The position numbers and the translations under genes were made by a program. Positions 21,595-33,261 of a stretch of 64,000 bases of DNA are shown one piece after another. How positions within the stretch are numbered: position 1 is the stretch's first letter; every line of letters begins with the position of its first letter. The stretch comes from Cololabis saira (lineage: Eukaryota; Chordata; Actinopteri; Beloniformes; Belonidae). The notes under the pieces were generated by a model. The model searched no databases, was not told the origin of the DNA, and saw nothing but the letters and a program-made list of their open reading frames with translations. The stretch is taken from positions 48,207,915-48,271,914 of the forward strand of contig NC_084591.1 of assembly GCF_033807715.1 (NCBI RefSeq), given 5' to 3'.

Positions 21595-21906
21595 GTTTAC
21601 TCCAGTGGAACTTGCATTTCTTGCAGAGTATGAGAAGACAATGAGCCCAGTTGCAAAGGCACTTGATGTTCTCCAGGGAGAAACCAGTGTGCAGATGGGA
21701 TGGTTGGTCCCCACCATAACTCTCCTAAGGACCAAGCTCCAGCACCTTCAAGTCTCCTCCAAGTTCTGTGAGCCTTTGATCGCTGCACTTGTTTCAGGCC
21801 TTGAAAAACACTGAGATGCTTGCAGATCCAGAGCTGATAGCCGCAGCCATTCTAGTTCCATAATTTAAGACCTGCTGGACAAGTGACGAAAATATCCTCA
21901 AACTTG
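21595..21906 (+). pseudogene. hAT transposase exon 3, copy 1
   Basis: Acceptor TTTGTACAG at 21586-21594. The reading continues exon 2 in phase (P-K-F-T-P across the junction): FTPVELAFLAEYEKTMSPVA, ALDVLQGE, GWLVPTI. Relative to copy 2 (31969-32285) it has a 5-base deletion near 21811 that shifts the frame after GLEK, and substitutions near 21855 (CCATAATTT). It ends at donor G|GTAAGTG (21906/21907). Confidence 0.8.
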
Positions 21907-21959
21907 GTAAGTGTCTCACTGTGTCTCAATGAGTTTGAAATGACTGATTTCAATGATTT

Positions 21960-21960
<1 letters not shown>

Positions 21961-22011
<51 letters not shown>
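21961..22011. repeat. (CA)n microsatellite in hAT intron 3
   Basis: About 25 dinucleotides. Copy 2 has a longer, interrupted version at 31775-31880. Confidence 0.95.
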
Positions 22012-22012
<1 letters not shown>

Positions 22013-22083
22013 AATATCCAGTACACTATTAAAATACTGTCATATAATCTAAATATAAATTATCCAAAATGTTTATTCCACAG

Positions 22084-22439
22084 GTCTTGACTATATCAGA
22101 AGCCACTTGGACTGTCAGGCCGAGAATCCCGTCAGCGAAGGCTCCCACTCCTCTGAGGAAGAGGACTTCTTTTCCTCCTTGAAGAAGACCGGCCCAGTTG
22201 AAAGGACCCAGCAGTTGGATGCGTACCTGGGCTGCCCCGGAGACACGGTAGAGCTACTCAAGTCCTTCCCAGCTGTGTGCCAGCTATCACTGAAGCTTAA
22301 TACGGCACTCCCTGCCTCAGCAGCATGTGGAAGACTGTTTAGTGTTGCAGGGCTGATCTTCAGGCCAAGAAGAGCCTGCATTGGCTCAAAGAACTTTGAG
22401 AACCAGTTGCTTTTGCGGCTGAACCAAGCCTATTGGTAA
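22084..22439 (+). pseudogene. hAT transposase exon 4 (dimerisation domain), copy 1
   Basis: Acceptor TTATTCCACAG, in phase with exon 3 (K-L-G-L-D-Y-I-R). It encodes the hAT C-terminal dimerisation region: LDAYLGCP, LKSFPAVCQLSLKLNTALPA, then SAACGRLFSVAG and FENQLLLRLNQAYW with a stop at 22437-22439. This exon is itself intact; the transposase as a whole is not. Copy 2 is at 26817-27172. Confidence 0.82.
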
Positions 22440-23054
22440 GTCTTTGTTAAATATTCTGTGCTTGACTGATGCAGATCTGATGTATAAAGTGTTTGTTAAA
22501 TCGACGGATCGATCCTCCCTTTTACTTTCTGATCTTTTTATATTTTTTTTATATTTTTTAACTTAAAAAGTGACAAAAACAAAAATGGGAGAGGGAAAAA
22601 AAGTTATTAATACCAGTGTGGTGTTTGTTTACAGTCGTTTCATTTCCATATGTAACTAACTTGGATGTACATTTTAATAAAAGTTAGGATAAATGATAAC
22701 ATGAACATGAAGTTTAACTTTTTGCACCATTACAATACTTATAGGCAACTAGTCATCATATCTGCTGCTCTCTGAAACACATGTTAATGTTCAATAGTAC
22801 ACATATATGCTTCTTTAATATATTTGCATTATACTAAGTTGCATTCATTTTCAATGGATTTTGTCCTTAATGGCTTTTTCTCCCCTTACATTACTTTTAC
22901 TTTTATACTTTAAGTAGTTTTGAAACCAGTACTTTTATACTTTTACTTGAGTAAAAAACTTGAGTTGATACTTCAACTTGTACAGGAGTATTTTTAAACT
23001 CTAGTATCTATACTTCTACCTGAGTAATGAATGTGAATACTGAAGACACCTATG

Positions 23055-23426
23055 TACTTCAATATTAATCTTGACATTTCAACTTTTTTCTCGAAATGTC
23101 GACTTTTTTCTTGAAATTTCGACTTTTCTCTCGACAATTTGACTTTTTTCTTGACATTTGACTTTTTTCTAGAAATTTCAACTTTTTTCTCGAAATTTTG
23201 ACTTTTTTCTCAACATTTCAAGTTTTTTCTCAACATTTTGACTTTTTTCTCGAAGTGCATAATGAAAAAAATGATCTTCCCCCAGTTATAGCTAATATAG
23301 AAACATGCAGCATGTGTTGTCTTTATTCTAAGGCTTATACAAGACTTTTCATTTTTTGTGGCTCCAGACGTATTTGTTTTTTTGGTCCAATATGGCTCTA
23401 AAACATTTTGAGGTTGCTGACCCCTG
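23055..23426. mobile_element. CAGGGGTCGGCAACC-type MITE, truncated
   Basis: Begins directly at the first hAT right end with AAGTC-array units (23060-23250), then the unique half (GCAGCATGTGTTGTC, GGCTCCAGACGTATTTG), and ends GTTGCTGACCCCTG at 23426. A fuller copy is at 40441-41066 and an inverted one at 26369-26565. Confidence 0.7.
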
Positions 23427-23483
23427 CTCTAAAACAAAAGTGAGGAGTCTCTGCAAGGGTCTGCTCTGTCTCAGGAGGTATTG

Positions 23484-23565
23484 GCAACTTCTACAGGAGT
23501 ATTTTTAAACTCTAGTATCTATACTTCTACCTGAGTAATGAATGTGAATACTGAAGACACCTCTG
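23484..23565 (+). repeat. Second copy of the hAT right end
   Basis: Near-identical to 22978-23054 (CAACTTCTACAGGAGTATTT ... CTGAAGACACCTCTG). It lies just inside the loop of the large palindrome. Confidence 0.85.
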
Positions 23566-23935
23566 TCCATATTTGATAGATCCCCAAAAGTCACCAAATT
23601 TTGTACGCAAGCCAGACCTGGTGATAAATGTGATATTTCATGGTTTGCATTACTGTAATGGGCGTGGCCTAACGTCTCAACAGCGCCCCCTAGAAAGATT
23701 TTCTCTGCCATAACTTTTGAATGGTTTGACATAAAGAGTCGTGGGTGGTGTCATCGGACTCTGTATTGAGTCCTTGACCATATTTGGTGCAAATTAGCCC
23801 CGCCCCTTCTTCTGATTGGTTTGCCTATTTTCTGCTATAACTTTTGAATGGTTTACATAGGAAGTCGTGGGTGGTGTCATTTCTGATACGCTTATGGGGG
23901 ACGGTGGCCATGAGTGTGAGGGCCCGTTCATCGCT
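23566..23935 (+). repeat. Interspersed repeat, same family as 1640-1886
   Basis: Contains two copies of TAACTTTTGAATGGTTT with GTCGTGGGTGGTGTCAT, and ends near GAGGGCCCGTTCATCGCTGC. A common fish-type repeat; class undetermined. Confidence 0.6.
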
Positions 23936-24180
23936 GCTTGCTGCTTTAATTTAATTTTATTTAGTTTTTTTATTTACTTATTTATTTAATTTTACCTTTT
24001 TTTAATTTTTAATTTGTTATTTGTGAATTTATTTCTTGGAAAAAGGGGCAGATTACATAAGATTCTTCTTCTTTCTGCTCCCTTTTCATTCACAATTTGT
24101 TTGTATTTGTATTTGTATTGAATTGTTTGTTTTATTTTTTTGAATGAAATAAAGAATAAAATGAAATGAAAAATGAACAA
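23936..24180 (+). repeat. Probable LINE 3' tail
   Basis: T-rich sequence ending GAATGAAATAAAGAATAAAATGAAATG, an AATAAA signal followed by short tandem (AAATG)-like units, as in LINE tails. Confidence 0.4.
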
Positions 24181-24746
24181 ATGCAGAACATGTATTTGTA
24201 TCATTTGACACAGGAGACGGTCATTAGACAAGGTTTTGGTCGTATGCTAAAACTGCCCGCCAGTTAAAACTGCGGGTGCATTTAATGATCTGTTTGCAGG
24301 ATTCTCCCTGCGTTTTCATCCTGCACTCAGCAAACAGGAGTAGGTGTGTTGTTTTTACGGGCCCACACAGTTCGCTGCCCCTAAATCAGTCAGCGCTTGG
24401 AGCTGAGCTCGATTGTTTATCAGTCTAATAACCACAGCTCCATGTACGTAGGGGGATAGACAGTACTTGAGTTGTAAACAAAAATCAGGGGGGATGGTGG
24501 ATTTGATCATATGGGGACAGATAATTTGTGCTGATTACAAATAATATAATATATTACAAATAATAGCAGTGACCAAAACACCTGCAGAAATACTGCAGGA
24601 ATGACATAGCAGCAGTTAAATGCAGCCTTCTGTAAGCTTTAAATATCCACTGGGCTTACATCAAATACATCAAAACACAACAATAAAAAACACTTTTCTG
24701 AACTTATCAATATGACTCTGTCCTTCACAGGATAAGTAACATGGAT
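24181..24746. other. Unassigned sequence
   Basis: No gene or clear repeat. Confidence 0.45.
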
Positions 24747-25070
24747 CACTGCAAAAACTCACAATCTTAACAAGAATATTTGTCTTATTTCTAGTTAAAA
24801 TGTCTCATTTTAGTAAAAAAATCTCATTACACTTAAAACAAGACTCATCAGTGGAAAAAACAACAATTTTCACCTGTTTCAAGTAGATTTTCACTTAAAA
24901 TAAGTAGAAAAATCTACCAGTGGAACAAGATTTTTTTGCTTGTAATAAGAAGATAAATCTTGTCCCACTGGCAGATTTTCCTACTTATTTCAAGTGAAAA
25001 TTTACTTGAAACAGGTGAAAATTGTCAAATAAGTTATTTTTCTGGTGTTATTTTTCTGGTGATGACTCTA
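24747..25070. mobile_element. Palindromic MITE starting CACTGCAAAAAC
   Basis: Left end CACTGCAAAAACTCAC. The interior folds on itself (AAGTAGATTTTCACTTAAAATA against its inverse near 24975-25010, and CAGTGG/CCACTG). The expected right end is not visible. The terminus is like Kolobok-type fish MITEs; class tentative. Confidence 0.5.
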
Positions 25071-25204
25071 AATGTTGAAATAGCAGTAAAACCACATTCA
25101 TTGATGAAATGACATAAGGGATGGAAAGGAGGGATGGCAGTTTTACAGGGGGGGATGATTTGGACCGTTTTTATTTTAGGGGGGGATGCCATCCCCCCTC
25201 ATCC

Positions 25205-25310
25205 CCCTCAACTCTAGGTTGTTTGTATGTCGGACCCCAGGAAGAATAGCTAATGCTGTTGCTAATGCTAATAGGGATCCTAAATAAAACAAACCAACAA
25301 GATCCAGATT
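25205..25310 (+). repeat. LINE 3' tail fragment
   Basis: TCGGACCCCAGGAAGAATAGC...GCTAATAGGGATCCTAAATAAA is a recurring 3' end of fish non-LTR elements. Confidence 0.45.
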
Positions 25311-25412
25311 AGTCTGTTTACATTGTTGCAAAATGTAAAAGATTAACTGGGGGAATTAACGTTCAGACGTCACGTGACTAGGAATACTAGTGTAAACCGA
25401 CTAGTGTAAAGT

Positions 25413-25740
<328 letters not shown>

Positions 25741-26311
25741 CCCATTGGTGTAGTTTAGTAGTATTTAGTATCTTTTAGAGCAGTGATTTGGCTCCAAAGA
25801 CTGAATGTGGTGATAGATTTATGTTTAATTTTGTTTAATTGGTATTTTTTTTATCGTCATTCTTATCGTTATCGGGATAAATGCCAGACATTATCATGAT
25901 ACATTTTTTAGACCATAACGCCCAGCCCTAGACGTGACTTTACCAAGGGTGTGAACGGTTTTGAACATGCTCAACTCCTCCAGCGAGAAAGAGAACCAAC
26001 TTATAACATCAAGGCAGACGAAAGCCAGGGCTCTTTTTTAAACATACACAGTTCATAACTCCTACAGATGGGCCGGTCCACGGATATAATCACCGTATTC
26101 TCCAGCGCTCAGTAACAATCTACGTGTCCTATCTGTATTGTACCAGACTCTAAAGAAAAGTTTGTTTTGCATATGTTCTGCAATTATTTAATCACAAGTC
26201 TTGAATCTTGAAACTGAAGCCACACAGGCTTCTGCTGCATGAAGATGAAGGCAAATAGCAGCACACTGTCACAGTTTTCCTTGGAACACCATTTCCATAT
26301 ATGGTGACTGC
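25741..26311. other. MITE end and unassigned loop sequence
   Basis: 25741-25931 ends TTAGACCATAACGCCCAGCCCTAG, like the terminus of a TAGGGCTGGGCG-type fish repeat. 25932-26311 has no recognised feature. Confidence 0.4.
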
Positions 26312-26368
26312 TAATACCTGCTGAGACAGAGCAGACCCTTGCAGAGACTCCTCACTTTTGTTTTAGAG

Positions 26369-26565
26369 CAGGGGTCGGCAACCTCAAAATGTTTTAGGGC
26401 CATATTGGACCAAAAAAACAAATACGTCTGGAGCCGCAAAAAATGAAAAGACAACACATGCTGCATGTTTCTATATTAGCTATAACTGGGGGAAGATCAT
26501 TTTTTTCATTATGCACTTCGAGAAAAAAGTCAAAATGTTGAGAAAAAACTCGAAATGTTGAGAGA
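26369..26565. mobile_element. CAGGGGTCGGCAACC-type MITE, arm 2 copy
   Basis: Starts CAGGGGTCGGCAACCTC and contains the conserved CAAATACGTCTGGAGCC and CACTTCGAGAAAAAAGTC parts. Truncated at the junction with hAT 3' UTR. Confidence 0.7.
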
Positions 26566-26816
26566 TATGATGACTAGTTGCCTATAAGTATTGTAATGGT
26601 GCAAAAAGTCAAACGAAACGACTGTAAACAAACACCACACTGGTATTAATAACTTTTTTTTCCCTCTCCCATTTTTGTTTTTGTCACTTTTTAAGTTAAT
26701 AAATATAAAAAAATATAAAAAGATCAGAAAGTAAAAGGGAGGATCGATCCGTCGATTTAACAAACACTTTATACATCAGATCTGCATCAGTCAAGCACAG
26801 AATATTTAACAAAGAC

Positions 26817-27172
26817 TTACCAATAGGCTTGGTTCAGCCGCAAAAGCAACTGGTTCTCAAAGTTCTTTGAGCCAATGCAGGCTCTTCTTGGCCTGAAGAT
26901 CAGCCCTGCAACACTAAACAGTCTTCCACATGCTGCTGAGGCAGGGAGTGCCGTATTAAGCTTCAGTGATAGCTGGCACACAGCGGGGAAGGACTTGAGT
27001 AGCTCTACCGTGTCTCCGGGGCAGCCCAGGTACGCATCCAACTGCTGGGTCCTTTCAACAGGGCCGGTCTTCTTCAAGGAGGAAAAGAAGTCCTCTTCCT
27101 CAGAGGAGTGGGAGCCTTCGCTGACGGGATTCTCGGCCTGACAGTCCAAGTGGCTTCTGATATAGTCAAGAC
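26817..27172 (-). pseudogene. hAT transposase exon 4, copy 2
   Basis: Encodes the same dimerisation region as 22084-22439, apparently with the same protein sequence and an intact acceptor (TTTTATTCCACAG). With 31969-32285 and 32837-32936 it gives an unbroken 3' half of the transposase, but nothing upstream of the ATRWNSLFS region is present. Confidence 0.8.
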
Positions 27173-27418
27173 CTGTGGAATAAAAAACAAAACAATTTTG
27201 GATCATTTAGATTTAGATTATATGACAGTATTGTAATAAATCTGTGTATCATTCGTTCTTTCCATTTTCAATTGGCAATCAAAAACCAAAACATGAAAAA
27301 GTGACTGGTTATTTTGTTTTTTGTTTTTCATTATAACACAAAAAACGGAAAAACGGCTGGTTTTTCATATTTCAATTTTAGGCACAGATCAAAAATACGA
27401 AATAGAAAAACAGGCCGG

Positions 27419-28812
27419 TCCGTGTATCTTTTGGTCATTGGATTTTTCCGTCATGAGTGGGAATCAAAAAACAAAAAACGATTGGTTTATTTGATTTTCC
27501 TTTTAAAACAAAAAACAAATATTGAATTACACTGCATTTTTTCTTTTTTTGTGTTAATATGATTTAACAAAGATTCAAAATACGCTTTTATTTTCGTTTT
27601 CTATTTCATATAAGAAAAATGAAATCACTAGTCAACAGGAACGAAAAAACGAACCAAAAACAACCGTTTATTCATATTCGTGCACCGGAAGCTGGCATTT
27701 ACAACCGAGTGAACTTAGTTCTGGATATTTGACAGGCATTCCTGTGACAATTCTCTCCAGGGGAAGTTGTTCTGTACCACCCCGTCCCACTCGAGCCAGC
27801 CACTCTAGGCTACTATTCCCCCCCCCTGTGTTTTCTGCGGTGCATTCACACTATACGCGAGGCATGTATTTTACTCGTATTTACTGACATTACGCCCCCA
27901 GATGTAGCTACAGTTGTCATAGCAACAGTAAACACCAGGTCAAAGCAGCAACGGGACTGTGGTCATTTGTTGTGGGGATAATGGGCTGACGTCAGTTCTA
28001 GAGCTTGTTAAAAGATAGAAAAATGTTCTTTACCGCAGGCTGCTGCATGTTAGCATCTCAATATCATGTGAAAGTTCACTCTTCTGATGGATTTGAACTA
28101 CATGCATTTGCAGCTACAACAATGTCAAGACGGTCATTCATGATTTCCACTGCAGCCTCCATGTTTCTACCGGGAGAAGGGTCGTGAAAAGCACGGAAAA
28201 ATAATAATAAAAAAAAAAAACTAGAATAGGCTACAATATGCCGACAGTTAATTATGCCGAAGGTCGTGCTATAATTGTTACAACGTTTGGGTAGGCTGTG
28301 ACCTTCATCAGGTTAACTGTCAGACAGTTCATGTAGGTGGAAAAACACGTCACTCATTGTGTCGTTCAATCTTCATTCATAAATTCTGGCTCAGGTCTGA
28401 CACTGAGTGGCCTAAATAGTAAACGGTCACGCAGCGCACATCAATTACCACTTGAAACAAGAAACACACACAGGAAAAACGCCGAGATAAATATCTATCC
28501 ATACAAAATAAAGAACAACAGCAACAACAATAATAATACATCTATTAGACCAAAAGGTAAAATAAAATTAACTTAGGCTTTTTTACCCACAAAATGACAA
28601 GATGGTGATAAAATGAAAATAATAAACTCTATTGTCATAGAACTTTTCTAAGTTTGCAAGGCACTTCAAAAACAGATTTTTAAAAAAGCACAGATAAAAA
28701 CAACACAGACAACGAAATATACAGGCCCTAATAGCTTATAAGATAATATAATAGGCTATATTAGGCTATGAATAATTTTATAAATGCACAACGACGTCTG
28801 AGTTAAGGAAGT

Positions 28813-28851
<39 letters not shown>

Positions 28852-29497
28852 AGCAGAGCCTACAGACGTTTAAAAGTCCAAACAAAAGTATTTACTCACA
28901 AGAAGTGATTGTAATCAATTACATAATTTAAAGTAGACTTTTACTAAATATGATAATACATCTAGGCCTATGCGTGGTCTAATGATCAGCTCTCAACGTA
29001 AGACTATATTCAATTCTCTGTGGATTAATGCTCCACCTGCATCAATTGGATCCTCGTCAAAAGGACATGTCATGTTCGTAGCCTAATAGTAGTGAAAAGA
29101 AAAGTTGTAACACTGATTTTTTTTTTCTAATCAATGAAAGACGGCACAACTGCCTCAACTGCGCTCTTGGTTGGTAAAGAACAGCTCATTCGCGCGCTTG
29201 CTTTGTAAATGCCAGCTCCTGGTGCACGAATATGAATAAACGGTTGTTTTTGGTTCGTTTTTCGTTCCTGTTGACTAGTGATTTCATTTTTTCTTATATG
29301 AAATAGAAAACGAAAATAAAAGCGTATTTTGAATCTTTGTTAAATCATATTAACACAAAAAAAGAAAAAATGCAGTGTAATTCAATATTTGTTTTTGTTT
29401 TAAAAGGAAAATCAAATAAACCAATCGTTTTTTGTTTTTTGATTCCCACTCATGATGGAAAAATCCAATGACCAAAAGATACACTGACCATTCTGGG
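27419..29497. repeat. 2,079-bp unit, copy 1
   Basis: Starts CCGTGTATCTTTTGGTCATT and ends with its inverse near 29486. Inside: a TGACGTCA (CRE-like) site near 27989, a 60-codon frame at 28005-28187, a 79-codon frame at 28337-28576, and (GA)n at 28814-28848. On the minus strand about 28190-28100 reads MEAAVEIMNDRLDIVVAAN, possibly a captured or transposase N-terminus. Neither frame belongs to a family I know. Confidence 0.85.
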
Positions 29498-30891
29498 TCC
29501 GTGTATCTTTTGGTCATTGGATTTTTCCGTCATGAGTGGGAATCAAAAAACAAAAAACGATTGGTTTATTTGATTTTCCTTTTAAAACAAAAAACAAATA
29601 TTGAATTACACTGCATTTTTTCTTTTTTTGTGTTAATATGATTTAACAAAGATTCAAAATACGCTTTTATTTTCGTTTTCTATTTCATATAAGAAAAATG
29701 AAATCACTAGTCAACAGGAACGAAAAAACGAACCAAAAACAACCGTTTATTCATATTCGTGCACCGGAAGCTGGCATTTACAACCGAGTGAACTTAGTTC
29801 TGGATATTTGACAGGCATTCCTGTGACAATTCTCTCCAGGGGAAGTTGTTCTGTACCACCCCGTCCCACTCGAGCCAGCCACTCTAGGCTACTATTCCCC
29901 CCCCCTGTGTTTTCTGCGGTGCATTCACACTATACGCGAGGCATGTATTTTACTCGTATTTACTGACATTACGCCCCCAGATGTAGCTACAGTTGTCATA
30001 GCAACAGTAAACACCAGGTCAAAGCAGCAACGGGACTGTGGTCATTTGTTGTGGGGATAATGGGCTGACGTCAGTTCTAGAGCTTGTTAAAAGATAGAAA
30101 AATGTTCTTTACCGCAGGCTGCTGCATGTTAGCATCTCAATATCATGTGAAAGTTCACTCTTCTGATGGATTTGAACTACATGCATTTGCAGCTACAACA
30201 ATGTCAAGACGGTCATTCATGATTTCCACTGCAGCCTCCATGTTTCTACCGGGAGAAGGGTCGTGAAAAGCACGGAAAAATAATAATAAAAAAAAAAAAC
30301 TAGAATAGGCTACAATATGCCGACAGTTAATTATGCCGAAGGTCGTGCTATAATTGTTACAACGTTTGGGTAGGCTGTGACCTTCATCAGGTTAACTGTC
30401 AGACAGTTCATGTAGGTGGAAAAACACGTCACTCATTGTGTCGTTCAATCTTCATTCATAAATTCTGGCTCAGGTCTGACACTGAGTGGCCTAAATAGTA
30501 AACGGTCACGCAGCGCACATCAATTACCACTTGAAACAAGAAACACACACAGGAAAAACGCCGAGATAAATATCTATCCATACAAAATAAAGAACAACAG
30601 CAACAACAATAATAATACATCTATTAGACCAAAAGGTAAAATAAAATTAACTTAGGCTTTTTTACCCACAAAATGACAAGATGGTGATAAAATGAAAATA
30701 ATAAACTCTATTGTCATAGAACTTTTCTAAGTTTGCAAGGCACTTCAAAAACAGATTTTTAAAAAAGCACAGATAAAAACAACACAGACAACGAAATATA
30801 CAGGCCCTAATAGCTTATAAGATAATATAATAGGCTATATTAGGCTATGAATAATTTTATAAATGCACAACGACGTCTGAGTTAAGGAAGT

Positions 30892-30930
<39 letters not shown>

Positions 30931-31576
30931 AGCAGAGCCTACAGACGTTTAAAAGTCCAAACAAAAGTATTTACTCACAAGAAGTGATTGTAATCAATTA
31001 CATAATTTAAAGTAGACTTTTACTAAATATGATAATACATCTAGGCCTATGCGTGGTCTAATGATCAGCTCTCAACGTAAGACTATATTCAATTCTCTGT
31101 GGATTAATGCTCCACCTGCATCAATTGGATCCTCGTCAAAAGGACATGTCATGTTCGTAGCCTAATAGTAGTGAAAAGAAAAGTTGTAACACTGATTTTT
31201 TTTTTCTAATCAATGAAAGACGGCACAACTGCCTCAACTGCGCTCTTGGTTGGTAAAGAACAGCTCATTCGCGCGCTTGCTTTGTAAATGCCAGCTCCTG
31301 GTGCACGAATATGAATAAACGGTTGTTTTTGGTTCGTTTTTCGTTCCTGTTGACTAGTGATTTCATTTTTTCTTATATGAAATAGAAAACGAAAATAAAA
31401 GCGTATTTTGAATCTTTGTTAAATCATATTAACACAAAAAAAGAAAAAATGCAGTGTAATTCAATATTTGTTTTTGTTTTAAAAGGAAAATCAAATAAAC
31501 CAATCGTTTTTTGTTTTTTGATTCCCACTCATGATGGAAAAATCCAATGACCAAAAGATACACTGACCATTCTGTG
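29498..31576. repeat. 2,079-bp unit, copy 2
   Basis: Direct repeat of the preceding unit with the same spacing for every feature (frames at 30084-30266 and 30416-30655, each exactly 2,079 bases on). The two copies look nearly identical, so the duplication is recent or an assembly artefact. Confidence 0.88.
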
Positions 31577-31773
31577 GCCCGTTTTTCGATTTCGTATTTT
31601 TGATCTGTGCCTAAAATTGAAATATGAAAAACCAGCCGTTTTTCCGTTTTTTGTGTTATAATGAAAAACAAAAAACAAAATAACCAGTCACTTTTTCATG
31701 TTTTGGTTTTTGATTGCCAATTGAAAATGGACAGAACGAATGATACACGGATTGTAATAGTGTACTGGATATT

Positions 31774-31774
<1 letters not shown>

Positions 31775-31852
<78 letters not shown>

Positions 31853-31880
31853 GTGCGTGTGTGTGTATGTGTGTGTTTAA
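31775..31880. repeat. (GT)n microsatellite, hAT intron 3 copy 2
   Basis: Long GT run with GC and AT interruptions at its right end. Confidence 0.95.
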
Positions 31881-31968
31881 ATCATTGAAATCAGTCATTT
31901 CAAACTCATTTCACTGTCTCCATAAAAATGACACCTATTGAGGGGAAGGTGAAAAGTGAGACACTTAC

Positions 31969-32285
31969 CAAGTTTGAGGATATTTTCGTCACTTGTCCAG
32001 CAGGTCTTAAATTTGGTAACTAGAATGGCTGCGGCTATCAGCTCTGGATCTGCAAGCATCTCGCCGAAGCGTTTTTCAAGGCCTGAAACAAGTGCAGCGA
32101 TCAAAGGCTCACAGAACTTGGAGGAGACTTGAAGGTGCTGGAGCTTGGTCCTTAGGAGAGTTATGGTGGGGACCAACCATCCCATCTGCACACTGGTTTC
32201 TCCCTGGAGAACATCAAGTGCCTTTGCAACTGGGCTCATTGTCTTCTCATACTCTGCAAGAAATGCAAGTTCCACTGGAGTAAAC
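31969..32285 (-). pseudogene. hAT transposase exon 3, copy 2
   Basis: Open throughout: FTPVELAFLAEYEKTMSPVA ... GLEKRFGEMLADPELIAAAI and SDENILKLG, ending at a GTAAGTG donor. It lacks the deletion that breaks the copy at 21595-21906, so it better represents the family. Confidence 0.82.
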
Positions 32286-32554
32286 CTGTACAAAGAAGAA
32301 AAAAAAAAACAATATGGAACATTTAGCCTACTTGATGTAGCACCTTCAACTGGAGGAACTGATCATTAAAAAGGAAACATATTATCATCTGAGACTTTTA
32401 GAAATGTAGCTGTGTTCAAATCACATCCATAGTAAATATGGGGACTGCATATTGGCATATGTTCTACGGCATTCAGAGTATAAAACTGTGACTTAATCTA
32501 TAATCACTTCATCAACTGAAAGGCAGAATAGCAGACACTTACTTTTTATTTTTA

Positions 32555-32765
32555 TTATCCTTTATTTAACCAGGTAAGACTCATTGAGATTAAAAATCTC
32601 TTTTCCAAGAGCGACCTGGCCAAGAGGGCAGCATAAGTTACAACAGAAAACACAACAAAAAACAACAAACAGCAATCACACACTGTAGTCAGGAACACAA
32701 ATTACATACAACATAAACGGATCCATATAATTTGAAAACTTTTTGGCACCATTTGAATTAAAAAC
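32555..32765 (-). mobile_element. LINE 3' tail, arm 2 copy
   Basis: Inverse of 16640-16848 at the same place in hAT intron 2. Confidence 0.6.
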
Positions 32766-32836
32766 AAGCACATTGCCCGAGAGAACTAGTTTCTCGATCC
32801 TTTAAAATTGATCGAAATTCCCCCAGAGTGACGTAC

Positions 32837-32936
32837 TTAGGTGTATCTAGTTCACTGCAGACAGCTGCAAGGGCTCCTTCACCTTGTTCTTTTGTTATTT
32901 GCACTATTCCTTCTACTGCTGAGAAGAGTGAATTCC
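32837..32936 (-). pseudogene. hAT transposase exon 2 remnant, copy 2
   Basis: Last ~100 bases of exon 2 (WNSLFSAVEGIVQITKEQ ... SELDTP) and the GTACGT donor. Truncated at 32936, where it abuts an hAT 3'-terminal fragment. Confidence 0.8.
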
Positions 32937-33055
32937 AGTAGAAGTTGAAGTATCAACTCAAGTTTTTTACTCAAGTAAAAGTATAAAAGTACTGGTTTCA
33001 AAACTACTTAAAGTATAAAAGTAAAAGTAATGTAAGGGGGAAAATAGCCATTAAA
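32937..33055 (-). mobile_element. hAT 3'-terminal fragment joined to exon 2
   Basis: Inverse of about 22866-22985 (TACTTTAAGTAGTTTTGAAACC, TTGAGTTGATACTTCAAC). In element orientation the 3' end precedes exon 2, the reverse of normal order. Confidence 0.8.
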
Positions 33056-33261
33056 GCAGCACAACGTAACTTTCAGCTTTTCTGAGTTTGGCGGCATCTT
33101 TTGGACAAAAGCGGTAGTGCTTTACCAGAAAGAACACTACGTTTCCCATGAGCACCAGCGCGTACAGCCGGAAAACTCCTGTCCCGTCGCTGCATTTGTT
33201 TTGAGAGAAGACGGGACGCTTTTCTGTTTCACCAAGTGAACAGACGGAACGCAAAAAAAAG

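Larger units (their letters stand above)
11400..23565 (+). mobile_element. Tol2-like hAT transposon, copy 1, carrying nested insertions
   Basis: Left end CAGAGGTGTCAAGTAACG followed by the TACTTTTTACTCCTTACA-like subterminal sequence typical of Tol2-type hAT elements. Right end ...GAATACTGAAGACACCTCTG at 23565, with a near-identical end at 23054 (CCTATG). Four transposase exons lie between: 11927-12279, 15477-16552, 21595-21906 and 22084-22439. Intron 1 holds a Tc1-type MITE complex and intron 2 a LINE tail and a complete gypsy retrotransposon. The 8 bases flanking the two ends do not match, so this is not a simple insertion. Confidence 0.8.
27238..31750. mobile_element. Composite long-inverted-repeat element in hAT intron 3
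   Basis: Flanked by the 8-bp duplication ATTGTAAT (27230-27237, 31751-31758). The other hAT copy shows the empty site (ATTTTAAT). About 180 bases at each end are inverted repeats (GTGTATCATTCGTTC..., with modules like CGGAAAAACGGCTGG). The centre is a 2,079-bp unit repeated twice head to tail, each itself bounded by about 260-bp inverted repeats. No transposase is recognisable. Foldback-like; an 8-bp duplication fits the hAT group. Confidence 0.75.
26312..32936 (-). repeat. Arm 2 of the large inverted duplication (hAT 3' half)
   Basis: Reverse-complement copy of about 16444-23476: hAT exon 2 end, LINE tail, exon 3, exon 4, 3' UTR and the CAGGGGTCGG MITE in the same order. Differences: no gypsy element, a 4.5-kb insertion in intron 3, and loss of the hAT right end (about 430 bases missing between the 3' UTR and the MITE at about 26566). 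Confidence 0.88.

Noticed and set aside
11400..23565. Clean 8-bp target duplication for hAT copy 1
   Set aside because: ATGACAGC and TCCATATT (or TACTTCAA after the first right end) do not match, so no duplication can be claimed.
31656..31898. T-H-T-H or C-V-C-V repeat frames
   Set aside because: Translation of the (GT)n microsatellite in hAT intron 3.
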